Source of the DNA: Isoptericola variabilis 225
Lineage (GTDB): Bacteria > Actinomycetota > Actinomycetes > Actinomycetales > Cellulomonadaceae
Direction of reading: 5' to 3'
Length of the DNA: 64,000 nt
NCBI RefSeq assembly: GCF_000215105.1
Contig: NC_015588.1
Span: 2,914,001 to 2,978,000, forward strand
Below, one piece after another: positions 54,242-63,421 of this stretch. The stretch's first letter is position 1, and each line of letters begins with the position of its first letter. A model generated the notes under the pieces. That model saw only the letters and a list, made by a program, of their open reading frames with translations. It was not told the DNA's origin and did not search any database. Made by a program: the position numbers and the translations under genes.

Positions 54242-55327
54242 TCAACGGCCCGCCGGATACCTGTGGTTGCCCGTCGATGGTACGTGGTCGTCCGCGGTGC
54301 CCGACGACGGTGTCCGCGTTCCGGAAGCGGCCTCGGTCCGGCGCGGCGTACGACGGCGCGGCGCACGACGGCGGCCCGCGCGCACGTGCGGCACCTCGGT
54401 CTCCCGGCCCAGGCCGGCGACCGCGCCCATGATGAGCACGACGCCGACGACCGCGGCCGCGGTGAGCCGCTCGCCGAGGAGCAGCCACGCGGCGACGGCG
54501 GCGGTTGCCGGCTCGACGAGCGTCGCGATGACGGCGGCACCCGCCGACGCGGAGCGCAGCCCGGCGTAGAGCAGGCCGTAGGCGAGCGCCATCGTCGCCA
54601 CGCCGAGGTACGCGAGCCAGGCGAGCACGACGGGGTCGGCCGTGCCGAGCGGGCTGCCGGCGGCGAGCCCGACGACGGCCGCCACGGGGGCGAGCAGCAG
54701 CGCGCCGGCCGAGGTGGTCGCGGTCGTGACGACGAGCGGCGGCGCGGCGTGCGCGAGGTCGCGCCCGAGCAGGGTCGTGACGGCGAAGGTCGCGCCCGAC
54801 GCGACCGCGAGCACGATGCCGAGGCCCGGGTTCGGCCCGCCCGTGACGTCGTGGCCCGCGACGCTCACGAGGACGAGCCCGGTGAGCGCGGCGACGAGCA
54901 CGACGACGCGCCGCGCCGTCGGGCGGGTGCGCGTGCGCACGAGATCGACCACCGCGAGCAGCACGGGGGCCAGGCCGAGGCTGACCACGGTCGCGACGGT
55001 GACGCCGCCCGCGACGACGGCCGCGAAGTACAGCGCCTGGTAGGCGCCCGTCCCGCCGCCGACGACCACCGCACGCAGCGGCCGGGTGCGCACGAGCCGG
55101 ACGAGGGCACGCCCGGCCCCGGTGGCGAGGACGGCCGCGACGAGGACGGCCGCCGCGACGGCCATCCGGTAGGCGCCGATCGTCAGCGCGGACAGGTCGA
55201 CGCGCTCGCGGACCAGCTGGACGACGAGGCCGCCGGTGCCCCACAGGACACCGGCGAGGCAGATCTGGACGAGGGCCGCGCGCGACGAGTCGTGCCGCGG
55301 GGCGAGGGTGGTGGACGCGAGGGACAC
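54242..55327 (-). CDS. EamA/DMT superfamily exporter
   Basis: A 361-residue membrane protein with ten helices in two EamA repeats. The first repeat begins [25 protein letters not shown], and the second ends [31 protein letters not shown], the typical end-of-repeat GExLT motif. A basic cytoplasmic tail of ~45 residues follows. Members export amino acids or metabolites. It lies 34 bp upstream of lysC on the same strand, and export of an aspartate-family amino acid is plausible but only inferred. The GTG start has GGAG upstream. Confidence 0.86.
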   Translation of the reverse strand: MSLASTTLAPRHDSSRAALVQICLAGVLWGTGGLVVQLVRERVDLSALTIGAYRMAVAAAVLVAAVLATGAGRALVRLVRTRPLRAVVVGGGTGAYQALYFAAVVAGGVTVATVVSLGLAPVLLAVVDLVRTRTRPTARRVVVLVAALTGLVLVSVAGHDVTGGPNPGLGIVLAVASGATFAVTTLLGRDLAHAAPPLVVTTATTSAGALLLAPVAAVVGLAAGSPLGTADPVVLAWLAYLGVATMALAYGLLYAGLRSASAGAAVIATLVEPATAAVAAWLLLGERLTAAAVVGVVLIMGAVAGLGRETEVPHVRAGRRRAPRRRTPRRTEAASGTRTPSSGTADDHVPSTGNHRYPAGR

Positions 55328-55504
55328 GGTGTGCTCCAGGGCTCGGGGACGACGAGGGGTGTCGTGTCGGAGCACGCCGTCGTGCCGCCCGGCCGCGCTG
55401 CGGCGTCGGGCGCTCGAGGGGCTCCGGTCAGGCGACCGGAGGCGGGAGGATGCCGGAGGGCACGATGTGCGTCACGTCACGGAGGATAACCCGCGGCGGG
55501 TCGG

Positions 55505-56284
55505 TCACACGAGGTCGTTCAGCGCGTCGTAGCCGAGCTTGCAGATGAGCGCGCCGACCACGACGACGAACACGACGCGCACGAACGCGCTGCCCTTGGC
55601 GACCGCCATGCGCGCCCCCACGTAGCCCCCGACGAGGTTGGCCATGCCCATCGCGAGGCCGAGGCCCCAGATGACGGCGCCGTGCGGCACGAAGAAGATC
55701 AGCGCGCCCAGGTTCGTCGCGAAGTTCACGATCTTGGCGAGCGCCGACGCCGGCAGGAACGCGTACCCGAGGATGCTCACGAGCGAGATCACGAGGAACG
55801 TGCCCGTGCCGGGACCGAGCAGGCCGTCGTAGGCGCCGATGACCAGGCCGATGAGCGCCGCGGTCCCGCGGTGGCGGTTGCCCTCCCAGCGCAGGTCGGT
55901 CGTGTGGCCCACGCGCGGCCGCAGGATCGTGTAGGCCGCGACGCCCACGAGGATCACGAGGATGATCGGCCGGAACAGCTCCGACGGGATCTGCGCGGCC
56001 AGCGCCGCCCCGGCGACCGCGCCCGCGAGCGCCGCGACCGCCATGGGCCCGGCGGTCGTCAGGTCCGGGCCCACCCGGCGGTAGTACGTGAGGGCGCTGA
56101 TCGAGGTGCCCATGATGGAGCCGACCTTGTTGGTCGCGAGCGCCTGCACGGGCGAGATGCCGGGGACGAGCAGCAGCGCCGGCAGCTGGATGAGCCCGCC
56201 CCCGCCGACGACGGCGTCCACCCACCCGGCGGCGAGCCCGGCGAGGACGAGGAGGACGATGGTGAGGGCGTCGAGCTCGAGCAC
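55505..56284 (-). CDS. TSUP family (TauE/SafE) permease
   Basis: A 259-residue membrane protein with about eight helices in two halves. The signature is AGWVDAVVGGGGLIQLPALLLVPGISPVQALATNKVGSIMGTSISAL in parts, with the repeat in IGAYDGLLGPGTGTFLVISLVSILGYAFLPASALAKIVNFATNLGAL in parts. Members move sulfite, sulfonates or other anions outward. No sulfur gene is adjacent. It is followed on the minus strand by 177 bp before the DMT exporter. Substrate unknown. Confidence 0.9.
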   Translation of the reverse strand: MLELDALTIVLLVLAGLAAGWVDAVVGGGGLIQLPALLLVPGISPVQALATNKVGSIMGTSISALTYYRRVGPDLTTAGPMAVAALAGAVAGAALAAQIPSELFRPIILVILVGVAAYTILRPRVGHTTDLRWEGNRHRGTAALIGLVIGAYDGLLGPGTGTFLVISLVSILGYAFLPASALAKIVNFATNLGALIFFVPHGAVIWGLGLAMGMANLVGGYVGARMAVAKGSAFVRVVFVVVVGALICKLGYDALNDLV

Positions 56285-56345
56285 GCGCCGATCCTCGCAC
56301 GCCCAGCCCCGGCGTGATGCCGGGGCCGCGCGTCAACCTGCGGCG

Positions 56346-56915
56346 TCAGGCGTGGAGCGCGTCGTACTCGGCCTCGGCCGCGACGTCGTCGTCGACGTCG
56401 AGCCGCACGTGCGCGAGCACGGCCTGGAGGACGCGCAGCGCCGACGCCGCGCGCTCGCCCCAGCTCGACAGGTAGCTGAACTGCCACCACCACAGGCCCT
56501 CGAGCTCGTGGCCCTCGTCGAAGTGCTGGAGCCCCTTGCCGAGCTCCTCGGCGACGCACGCGAGGTCGCCCGAGATGGTCGCGGGCCCGATCTCGGTGCC
56601 GAGCACCGGGTCGACGACCTCGGCGTAGTCGTCGAAGCCGTCGAACATCCGGGCGAGCGCGTCGCGCAGCGGGTCGACGTCGAGCTCGGGCCCGGCGTCG
56701 GGCTCGAACCGCTCACGCGGGACGACGTCGACGACGGCCGCGAGCCGCGCGCCCGCCGACAGCAGGTCCGACGTCGCGAGGATGAGCAGCGACAGCTCGG
56801 CACCGGGCGCGGCGCCCGAGGCGACCTGCGCCGTCGTCGACAGGAAGGCCCGCGCCTGCGCCGACATCTGCTCCGCGACGTCGCGGAACTCCGAGCCCTT
56901 CTCGATCTCGCCCAC
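56346..56915 (-). CDS. DUF5063 domain protein
   Basis: A 189-residue soluble, acidic, mostly helical protein. GEELEGLWWWQFSYLSSWGERAASALRVL-like residues (HELEGLWWWQFSYLSSWG) and the downstream LRLDVDDD end match DUF5063, an actinobacterial family commonly encoded next to recR. Function unknown. It starts 36 bp after the recR stop on the same strand, so co-transcription is likely. Confidence 0.85.
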   Translation of the reverse strand: MGEIEKGSEFRDVAEQMSAQARAFLSTTAQVASGAAPGAELSLLILATSDLLSAGARLAAVVDVVPRERFEPDAGPELDVDPLRDALARMFDGFDDYAEVVDPVLGTEIGPATISGDLACVAEELGKGLQHFDEGHELEGLWWWQFSYLSSWGERAASALRVLQAVLAHVRLDVDDDVAAEAEYDALHA

Positions 56916-56951
56916 GGTCCCCCACCTGCCCCTCGTTCTCGGCGTCCTGCT

Positions 56952-57551
56952 TCAGCTTCCGACCACGCGCCGGCCCTCGAAGGCCCGCCCGAGCGTCACC
57001 TCGTCGGCGTACTCCAAGTCTCCGCCCACCGGCAGCCCGGACGCCAGACGGGACACCGTCACGCCCATGGGCCCGATGAGCCGCGACAGGTAGGTCGCGG
57101 TGGCCTCCCCCTCGACGTTCGGGTCGGTCGCGAGGATGACCTCGGTGACCGTGCCGTCGGCCAGGCGGGACAGGAGCTCGCTGATGCGCAGGTCGTCCGG
57201 GCCGACGTTCTCGAGCGGGTTGATGGCCCCGCCGAGCACGTGGTAGCGCCCGCGGAACTCGCGCGTGCGCTCGATCGCCACGACGTCCTTGGGCTCCTCG
57301 ACGACGCAGATCACCTCGTCGCTGCGCCGCGGGTCGCTGCAGATCCGGCAGCGCTCCGACTCCGCGACGTTCCCGCACACCTCGCAGAAGCGGACCCGCG
57401 CCTTGACCTCGGTCAGGGCGTCGACGAGCCGGCGCACGTCCGCGGCGTCGGCCGCGAGCAGGTGGAACGCGATGCGCTGCGCGCTCTTGGGCCCGACGCC
57501 GGGGAGGCGGCCGAGCTCGTCGATCAGGTCCTGGACTGCGCCCTCGTACAC
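56952..57551 (-). CDS. recR: Recombination protein RecR
   Basis: A 199-residue DNA-repair protein that works with RecO to load RecA at gaps. The helix-hairpin-helix is [19 protein letters not shown], the C4 zinc finger is [16 protein letters not shown], and the Toprim domain has [19 protein letters not shown] with [21 protein letters not shown] after it. All are intact and the length is standard. It is the first gene of the recR-DUF5063 pair. dnaX, usually upstream, is not here; instead the adjacent sequence is a truncated phosphodiesterase remnant. Confidence 0.97.
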   Translation of the reverse strand: MYEGAVQDLIDELGRLPGVGPKSAQRIAFHLLAADAADVRRLVDALTEVKARVRFCEVCGNVAESERCRICSDPRRSDEVICVVEEPKDVVAIERTREFRGRYHVLGGAINPLENVGPDDLRISELLSRLADGTVTEVILATDPNVEGEATATYLSRLIGPMGVTVSRLASGLPVGGDLEYADEVTLGRAFEGRRVVGS

Positions 57552-57561
57552 ACCCGCCAGC

Positions 57562-57855
57562 CTACGGCTCGGTGCCGACAGCCCGTGCCGCCGTCACTCG
57601 CCCAGCCGCAGCGACTCGGTGAGGACGCGGCCCTGGGTGCAGGGCCTCGTCGGCGAAGCCCTTGTCGAACGTCGTCATCCCGTGGTCGCCCATGACGACG
57701 AACGCCGTCCGCCCGTAGATGCCCGCGTCCTGGGTGGCCTCGACGATCCGGCCGAGCTGGGCGTCGATCATCTCCAGCGCGGCGGGGATGTCGGGGTGGG
57801 CGTCGCCGCCCGCGTGCCCGAGGGCGTCGAGCGTGTCGCAATACACGGCCAGCAT
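57562..57855 (-). pseudogene. Type I phosphodiesterase/alkaline phosphatase fragment
   Basis: On the minus strand MLAVYCDTLDALGHAGGDAHPDIPAALEMIDAQLGRIVEA (in parts) and TAFVVMGDHGMTTFDKGFADEA match the central part of a nucleotide pyrophosphatase/phosphodiesterase-type enzyme, including the metal-binding DHGM. The whole N-terminal half with the catalytic threonine is missing. After DEA a frameshift ends the match (a plausible true end, LTESLRLGE, is in another frame). The break at 57855 coincides with the start of the next remnant. Confidence 0.8.
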
Positions 57856-57869
57856 GGACGCCGTCGAGC

Positions 57870-58422
57870 CTTCTCGACGAGGCGCGGCGCCTGCCCCCGG
57901 TCGGACGGCCCGGCGAACGCTTCCACTACTCCGACACCGGCTACGTGCTGCTCGGCCGGGTCGCCGAGGAGGCCGCCGGGGCGGACTTCCCGACCGCCAT
58001 GGCCGAGCTCGTCCTCGGGCCGAGCGCGATGGAGCGCACGTCGATGCCCTACTCGGTCGCCCGCACGCGCGCCGACGTCGAGGGGCTCGACGTCGCCCCG
58101 TTCTGGGTGGGCGACCACGAGCTCAGCGGCGCCCTGAGCATGAGCCTCGACTGGGCGAACGGCGGGCTCGTGACCGTGGCGGAGGACCTCGTCCGGTTCC
58201 AGCAGGCGCTGGACGATGACCCTCCGCTTCGGCGAGTTCACACCGCCGCTCCTGCGCGGCCTGCCCGAGCCGGTCGGGCACCTCGGCGTCCTCGGCAACC
58301 ACCTGTTCTACTACCCGCGGCAGGCCGCCCACGTGGTGCTCAACTTCCACTCCACGCGTGAGATGGGCCGCAGCTTCCGCACGCACGTGGCCGGCGCGCG
58401 GCTCCTGGCGACGGTCACCTGA
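57870..58422 (+). pseudogene. Serine beta-lactamase-like (class C) fragment
   Basis: The frame opens in the middle of the fold with GERFHYSDTGYVLLGRVAEEAAG, the Tyr-Ser-Asp motif of class C beta-lactamase/DD-peptidase-like hydrolases. The N-terminal part with the SxxK nucleophile is absent. It continues to FQQALD near 58214. An internal deletion then shifts the frame, and RFGEFTPPLLRGLPEPVGHLGVLGNHLFYYP, in parts, resumes to the stop at 58422. It diverges from the phosphodiesterase fragment, and both lack their 5' halves. Confidence 0.82.
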
Positions 58423-58432
58423 CCGGCCGGCG

Positions 58433-59038
58433 TCAGACCCAGCCCTTGCTGCGCGCGACGCGCACGGCCTCGTGCCGGTTCGTCACGCCGAGCTTCGCGA
58501 CGGCGGACGACAGGTAGTTGCGCACGGTCCCGGGCGCGAGCGCGGCCCGCTCGGCGATCTCCTCGACGGGCGCGCCGTCGGCCGCGAGCTCGAGCACGTC
58601 GGCCTCGCGCGCGGTCAGCGGCGAGTCGCCCGCGGAGATGGCGTCGGCGGCGAGCTCCGGGTCGACGTAGCGCCCGCCGCCCGCGACCTGCCGGACGGCG
58701 GCCGCGAGCACGGTCGCGGACGCCGTCTTGGGCAGGAAGCCGCGCACCCCGGCCGCGAGCGCCTTCTTGAGGTAGCCCGGGCGGCCGTGGCTCGTGACGA
58801 TGACGACGCCGACCCCCGGCACGCGCCGCGCGAGCTGCTCGGCCACCTCGATGCCGTCGGCGCCGGGCATCTGCAGGTCGAGGACGGCCACGTCGGGCCG
58901 GTGCCGCTCGACGACCGCGACCGCCTCGGGTCCCGTCCCCGCGACCGCCACGACCTCGAGGTCGTCCTCGAGCGCGAGCAGCGCCGCGACCGCGTCGCGG
59001 ATGAGCGTCTCGTCGTCGGCGAGCACGAGCCGGATCAT
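58433..59038 (-). CDS. NarL/LuxR-type response regulator
   Basis: A 201-residue regulator. The receiver domain (1-120) has acidic residues at 8-9 (ADDE), phosphoacceptor Asp54 (AVLDLQMPG), the switch threonine in VIVTSHG, and the lysine in FLPKTASA. A LuxR helix-turn-helix follows at about 140-200 (LTAREADVLELAADGAPVEEIAERAALAPGTVRNYLSSAVAKLGV in parts). Its ATG overlaps the kinase stop by 4 bp. It probably controls the ABC exporter encoded directly upstream, as in DesK/DesR-like modules. Confidence 0.93.
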   Translation of the reverse strand: MIRLVLADDETLIRDAVAALLALEDDLEVVAVAGTGPEAVAVVERHRPDVAVLDLQMPGADGIEVAEQLARRVPGVGVVIVTSHGRPGYLKKALAAGVRGFLPKTASATVLAAAVRQVAGGGRYVDPELAADAISAGDSPLTAREADVLELAADGAPVEEIAERAALAPGTVRNYLSSAVAKLGVTNRHEAVRVARSKGWV

Positions 59039-60348
59039 GCGTTCCTCTCCCCTGCGGCCTGCAGCGCGTACGGGTCCGGCACGACGGCGGCACCCGCCTC
59101 GCGCGCGACGGCCGGTGGCGGGTCCGTGGCCGGGACGCGGGCGGTGAGCGTGAAGCGGTCGCCGTCGCCGTCGGCGGTGAGCGTGCCACCCACGGCCTCG
59201 ACCCGCTCGCGCAGGCCCGCGATGCCCGAGCCGTCGGACGACGTCCCGGACGCCGCCGGGACCACGCCGTCGTTGACGATCCGCAGCTCGGTGCCGCCGT
59301 CGGACAGCCGCACGAGCCGCAGCATGCACTCGCGCGCGTCGGAGTGCCGCACCACGTTGGTGACCGCCTCGCGCACGACCCAGGCGAGTGCCTCGGCGTG
59401 CGGCGCCGCGAGCGCCGGCGCCTCGCCGACGACCCGGGCCGCGATCCCGGCGGCCCGCAGCACCGACCGCGCGCCGGCGAGCTCGGTGGCCAGGTCGGGC
59501 GCCCGGTAGCCGGCGACGACGCCGCGCACCTCGCGCAGCGAGTCCTGCGCGAGCGCGCGCACCTCGAGCATCTCGTCCGCGGCGCGGTCGTCGCCGCGCC
59601 GGGCGAGGGCCGCGGCGAGCTCGCTCTTCACGGCCACGGCCGACAGGGCGCGCCCCACGACGTCGTGCATGTCGCGGGCGATGCGCAGCCGCTCCTCGGC
59701 GACGGCGAGACGCGCGGACACCTGCCGCGCGGCGTCGAGCTCGCGCACGACGAGCAGGATCCAGACCGTGAGGCGGAAGCTCGCCACGGAGAAGAGGATG
59801 ATCGCGAACGCCGACACCGCGAGGCCGATCAGCCCGCTGCCGGGGTCGCTCACGGCACGGGCCGCGACGACGACGGCCGTCGCCCCGGCGGCCGCGACGG
59901 TGAGCCGGCCCATGGTGTGCACGGCCGACAGGGCCGCGAGCGTGAACGCCGCGACCACCGTGACGACGACCGACCGCGGGTCGTTCTCGAACCAGAGGTG
60001 CCGGTCGCCCGACGTCGACGGCAGCGCCACGAGCGCGACGAGCACGAGCGCCACCGAGACCGCGCCGAGCGCGACGAGCACGGCCCGCTGGGCGCGCGTC
60101 GCGAACGGGTCCCGCCCGAGCCCGAGGTGGGCGGTGAGCGTGCACAGGCCCGTGTGGGCGACGGCGAGCACGGCGACCGCGATCGCGACCGCGGGCGTGG
60201 GGGGCTCGCCGCGCGCGAGCGCGGCGACCGCCAGCAGGTAGAAGAACGGCTCGTTGAGCGCGAAGGAGTACATCGTGCAGCGCGTGTACACCTCGACGCC
60301 GCGGGCGCCGGCCATGGTCCGGAGCGGGCCGTGGGGTCGACGGTCCAT
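59035..60348 (-). CDS. Sensor histidine kinase (NarL-family partner)
   Basis: A 437-residue membrane kinase with six or so N-terminal helices (residues ~25-200). The HisKA_3 box is RLRIARDMHDVVGRALSAVAVKSELAAAL, with the phosphorylated histidine just after DM. An HATPase domain follows (VVREAVTNVVRHSDARECMLRL for the N box, DGSGIAGLRERVEAVGG for the G box). This is the DesK-like class that senses membrane or ligand cues. It is coupled by overlap to the regulator and lies 45 bp downstream of the exporter operon. A CAGGCT box lies six bases before the ATG. Confidence 0.92.
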   Translation of the reverse strand: MDRRPHGPLRTMAGARGVEVYTRCTMYSFALNEPFFYLLAVAALARGEPPTPAVAIAVAVLAVAHTGLCTLTAHLGLGRDPFATRAQRAVLVALGAVSVALVLVALVALPSTSGDRHLWFENDPRSVVVTVVAAFTLAALSAVHTMGRLTVAAAGATAVVVAARAVSDPGSGLIGLAVSAFAIILFSVASFRLTVWILLVVRELDAARQVSARLAVAEERLRIARDMHDVVGRALSAVAVKSELAAALARRGDDRAADEMLEVRALAQDSLREVRGVVAGYRAPDLATELAGARSVLRAAGIAARVVGEAPALAAPHAEALAWVVREAVTNVVRHSDARECMLRLVRLSDGGTELRIVNDGVVPAASGTSSDGSGIAGLRERVEAVGGTLTADGDGDRFTLTARVPATDPPPAVAREAGAAVVPDPYALQAAGERNA

Positions 60349-60354
60349 GCGGTC

Positions 60355-60360
60355 AGCCTG
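60355..60360 (-). promoter_or_regulatory. Possible -10 box of a leaderless promoter
   Basis: CAGGCT on the minus strand is followed by six bases and then the ATG at 60348. It deviates from TANNNT in the first base. Confidence 0.4.
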
Positions 60361-60393
60361 CCACGGCCCGCCCGCGCCGGGAGACGCGCCGGC

Positions 60394-61230
60394 TCACCGC
60401 CTCGGCTCCCACCGCATCCACCGGCGGGCCGCGAGCACGCCCAGCACCGTCCAGGCGGCGAGCACGCCCACCGGCAGCGCGGCCGCCGCGAACGTCTCCG
60501 CGAGGCCGAGGGTCCGGCCGTCGGCGTCGACCCCCGCGACGCCGAGCCACACGAGCTCGACCACCGGGCGCAGCGGGGTGAACCGCGCGACGTCCCACAG
60601 GACCCCCGAGGTCGCCCCCGGAGGGCCGAAGACCCCGGCGAACGGCAGCACGGCGACCACCACGGGCAGGGTCGTGAGCTGGGTCGACTCGACGGTCCGC
60701 GAGAAGCCCGACGTGGCCGCCGCGAGCACCGTGAACAACAAGGTCCCGCCGAGCACGCCCACGGTCGCCAGGACCGGGTTGACCAGCCCCGGCGGCTCGA
60801 CGAGCAGGCAGACGGCTCCGTAGCCGACGAGCACCTGGGCGACCGTCACGAGCAGCGCCGGCACGGCCGCGGCGGCCAGGATCTCGGGCCGCCGGCACTC
60901 CCCCGTGAGGAGCCGCTGGAGCACCCGGTCCTCGCGTCGGGCGACGTACGCCGTCGTGAGGTTGTAGTAGACGACGAACAGGACGCACAGGCTCACGAGC
61001 GAGGCGAGCACCGACGTCGCGGCGGTGACCGGGTCTCCGTTGCCGGCGCCGCCGACGAACGAGAAGAACGCGACCATGACCAGCGGCAGGAGGAGTGCGT
61101 TGAACAGGGCCGTGCGGTTGCGCACGAGCAGCCTCGCCTCGGCCCGCGCGAGCGCGGTCACGCGTCGCAGGCTGCCCGACGCCGGTCGTGCGGCCGCGCT
61201 CGTGTCGCGCGGTGTCGTGGTGGTCGTCAT
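60394..61230 (-). CDS. ABC-2 type transporter permease
   Basis: A 278-residue membrane protein with six helices. The N-terminal coupling helix is RVTALARAEARLLVRNRTALFNALLLPLVMVAFF, and the cytoplasmic loop has RREDRVLQRLLTGECRRPEIL. It follows the ATPase with a 4-bp overlap and has a perfect AGGAGGTGA ribosome site inside the ATPase's last codons. With the kinase and regulator downstream it forms a DesK-type exporter module. The substrate is unknown; antibiotic or peptide resistance is typical of such sets. Confidence 0.9.
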   Translation of the reverse strand: MTTTTTPRDTSAAARPASGSLRRVTALARAEARLLVRNRTALFNALLLPLVMVAFFSFVGGAGNGDPVTAATSVLASLVSLCVLFVVYYNLTTAYVARREDRVLQRLLTGECRRPEILAAAAVPALLVTVAQVLVGYGAVCLLVEPPGLVNPVLATVGVLGGTLLFTVLAAATSGFSRTVESTQLTTLPVVVAVLPFAGVFGPPGATSGVLWDVARFTPLRPVVELVWLGVAGVDADGRTLGLAETFAAAALPVGVLAAWTVLGVLAARRWMRWEPRR

Positions 61231-62195
61231 GCCGTCACCTCCTGATGGTCGGCCGCGTCGCCGGCCAGGGCGCCGTCGGCCAGGGCGAGGAAGGCCTGTT
61301 CGAGCGACGCCGAGCGTGCCTCGAGCTCGTGCAGCCGCAGGCCGCGTCCGCGGGCCCACGCCAGCACGGTCTCCAGGTCGTCCTGGAGCCGCTCGGTGCG
61401 GACGCGCACGCGTCCGCGCTCGACGCTCGCCGCACCGGCGGCGCCGGCCAGCGGCGGCAGGTCGGCCGGAGCGAGCGCGACGGGGCGGCCGGCGGCGTCG
61501 CGCGGCGCGAACTCGATGCGCGCGGGCTCCGCGGCCGTCACCTCGGCGACCGTTCCCTCGCGCACGATGCGCCCCGCCTGCATGATCGCGATGCGGTCGG
61601 CGAGCGCCTCGGCCTCCTCGAGGTAGTGGGTCGTCAGGAGGACCGTCACGCCGTCGGCGAGCAGCCCGCGCACCAGACGCCAGGTTGCCTGGCGGCTCTC
61701 GGGGTCGAGGCCGGTCGTGGGCTCGTCGAGGAAGAGGACCTCGGGGTCGCCGAGGATCGCGAGGGCGAGGTCGAGCCGGCGGCGCTCGCCGCCCGAGAGG
61801 CTGCCGACGCGCACGTCGGCGCGGTGCGCGAGGCCGACGGCCGCGAGCACCTCGGCCGTGGGGCGCGGGCGGCTCAGCGTGCCGGCCCACATGCCCACGG
61901 TCTCGGCCGTGGTGAGGTCGGAGGAGAACCCGGCCTCCTGCAGCATGATGCCGACGCGCGGCACGACGAGGTGCCGCTCCAGGTAGGGGTCGCGGCCGAG
62001 CACGCGCACCTCGCCCGCGTCGGCGGGCGCCAGGCCCTCGGCGAGCTCGACGAGCGACGTCTTGCCCGCCCCGTTCGTGCCGAGCAGGGCGACGAGCTCG
62101 CCGCGGTGGACGTCGAGGTCGACGCCGCGGACGGCCTCGAAGTCGCCGTACCGGCGCCGGGCCCCGCGGACGGAGACGATCGGTTCAGCAGTCAT
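61227..62195 (-). CDS. ABC transporter ATP-binding protein
   Basis: A 322-residue ATPase. Walker A is GTNGAGKTSLVEL, the signature is LSGGERRR, Walker B is VLFLDEPTTGLDPE and the switch histidine is in LLTTHYLEEAE. A C-terminal tail of ~90 residues, typical of drug-exporter ATPases, ends near QEVTA. It is the first gene of the exporter operon running to the permease and the two-component system. The start has a short GAGG site. Confidence 0.93.
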   Translation of the reverse strand: MTAEPIVSVRGARRRYGDFEAVRGVDLDVHRGELVALLGTNGAGKTSLVELAEGLAPADAGEVRVLGRDPYLERHLVVPRVGIMLQEAGFSSDLTTAETVGMWAGTLSRPRPTAEVLAAVGLAHRADVRVGSLSGGERRRLDLALAILGDPEVLFLDEPTTGLDPESRQATWRLVRGLLADGVTVLLTTHYLEEAEALADRIAIMQAGRIVREGTVAEVTAAEPARIEFAPRDAAGRPVALAPADLPPLAGAAGAASVERGRVRVRTERLQDDLETVLAWARGRGLRLHELEARSASLEQAFLALADGALAGDAADHQEVTA

Positions 62196-62314
62196 GCCTC
62201 GAGCGTGCCGCGGCCGTGTCCTCCCAGGTAGTGCGGCCGGTCACCGGTCCGTGTGAGGGCTGCACGGACGGGCCGTGACATCTGTCATGCGGTCGGTCCG
62301 TCCCCGCCGTCAGG

Positions 62315-62884
62315 TCAGACCGCGAGGATGTCGAGCTCGCCGGCCAGGTGCCGCGTCAGCAGCGCGCGGAAGTCGGCGTCGGCCGGGCCCGTCTTGCCGC
62401 GGCTCGGCAGCTCGGCCGCCATGACGACGTCGACCCACACCCGGTACAGGGCCAGGCGCGTCCGTGCCGCGGCGTCGAGCACGACGGGGCGGCCGGTGGC
62501 CAGCCCCGACCGCCGCCACGTCCCGTCCGCGTCCGGCAGAGCGAGCACGTTGCCGTCCCACAGGTCGACGTGCACGAGCACCGGCCGGTCGACGTCGTCG
62601 AGCACCTGGCCGTGCCGGTCGAGGGCCGCGCGGACGCGCGCAGAGGGCAGCAGGTCGTCGCCGACGCCCCAGGCGGCGCCGTCGTGAAGGAGCGCTTCCA
62701 CGGCCGCGACGACGGCCTCGCGCCACGTGCTCGCGTGCGGGCGGTCGCCCGTGTAGCCGAACCGCTCGCCGCCGGTGAGCTGCGTGGCGGCCACGGGCGT
62801 CTCGCCGAGGGCGTGCCCGACGAGCGCCGTCACGTCGTCGGCGCCCAGCTGCTGCTGGGTCGGGCTCCGGGTGAGGCTCGACAT
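62315..62884 (-). pseudogene. APH-type phosphotransferase with internal deletions
   Basis: The frame is open for 189 codons but the fold is not complete. The start has ALGETPVAATQLTGGER, as in an aminoglycoside phosphotransferase-like kinase, then jumps to FGYTGDRPHASTWREAVVAAVE. That omits the lysine lobe, about 100 residues. VLVHVDLWDGN carries the catalytic HxDxxxxN. After GTWRRSGLATG the DFG-equivalent aspartate segment is missing, and a C-terminus (AARTRLALYRVWVDVVMAAE) follows. Two in-frame deletions left a reading frame but no kinase. A short functional peptide is unlikely. Confidence 0.75.
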
Positions 62885-62932
62885 GGCCGACATCCTGCCG
62901 CAGCGTCGGTGGCCTGCGGCAGAATGAACTTC

Positions 62933-63421
62933 GTGCCCGAGCTGGTCGCGCTGTACGACGACGCCGGCCGCCCCTGCGGGGTCGCCGACCGGGCCCGCGT
63001 GCGCGCCGAGAACCTGCGGCACGCGGCGACCGCCGTCGTCGTGCGGCGCAGCACCGGCGAGGCCTACGTGCACCGGCGCACCCAGACCAAGGACGTCTAC
63101 CCGGGGCTGTACGACTTCTGCGCGGGCGGCGTGCTCCAGGCCGGCGAGGAGCCGCGCGCGTCGGCCGAGCGCGAGGTCGCGGAGGAGCTCGGCGTCGGCG
63201 GCGTCCAGCTCGAGCCGCTGGGCGAGGACGACTACGCCGACGAGCACACCCGCTACCACGCGTACCTCTACACGTGCACGTACGACGGGCCGGTGACGTG
63301 GCAGCCCGAGGAGGTCGCGTGGGGTGCATGGGTCACGCCCGAGCGCCTGGCCGAGATGCTGCGGACACTGCCGTTCGTCCCCGACTCCACGGCGCTGCTC
63401 GGCCACCGGGTGCTCGCATGA
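62933..63421 (+). CDS. NUDIX hydrolase (Idi/YfcD-like)
   Basis: A 162-residue NUDIX enzyme. The box is GGVLQAGEEPRASAEREVAEELGV, preceded by VHRRTQTKDVYPGLYDFCAG, the layout seen in YfcD/isopentenyl isomerase-like members. Two starts are possible. ATG at 62924 has no SD, while GTG at 62933 stands seven bases after CAGAAT, a variant -10; I prefer the GTG. The substrate is not known. Its stop overlaps the next gene by 4 bp. It diverges from the phosphotransferase remnant. Confidence 0.88.
   Translation: MPELVALYDDAGRPCGVADRARVRAENLRHAATAVVVRRSTGEAYVHRRTQTKDVYPGLYDFCAGGVLQAGEEPRASAEREVAEELGVGGVQLEPLGEDDYADEHTRYHAYLYTCTYDGPVTWQPEEVAWGAWVTPERLAEMLRTLPFVPDSTALLGHRVLA

Noticed and set aside
54242..57551. 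A dedicated lysine/threonine export operon (DMT exporter with lysC-asd)
   Set aside because: Only gene order supports it. Substrate cannot be read from the sequence, and a separate GTG with its own SD exists.
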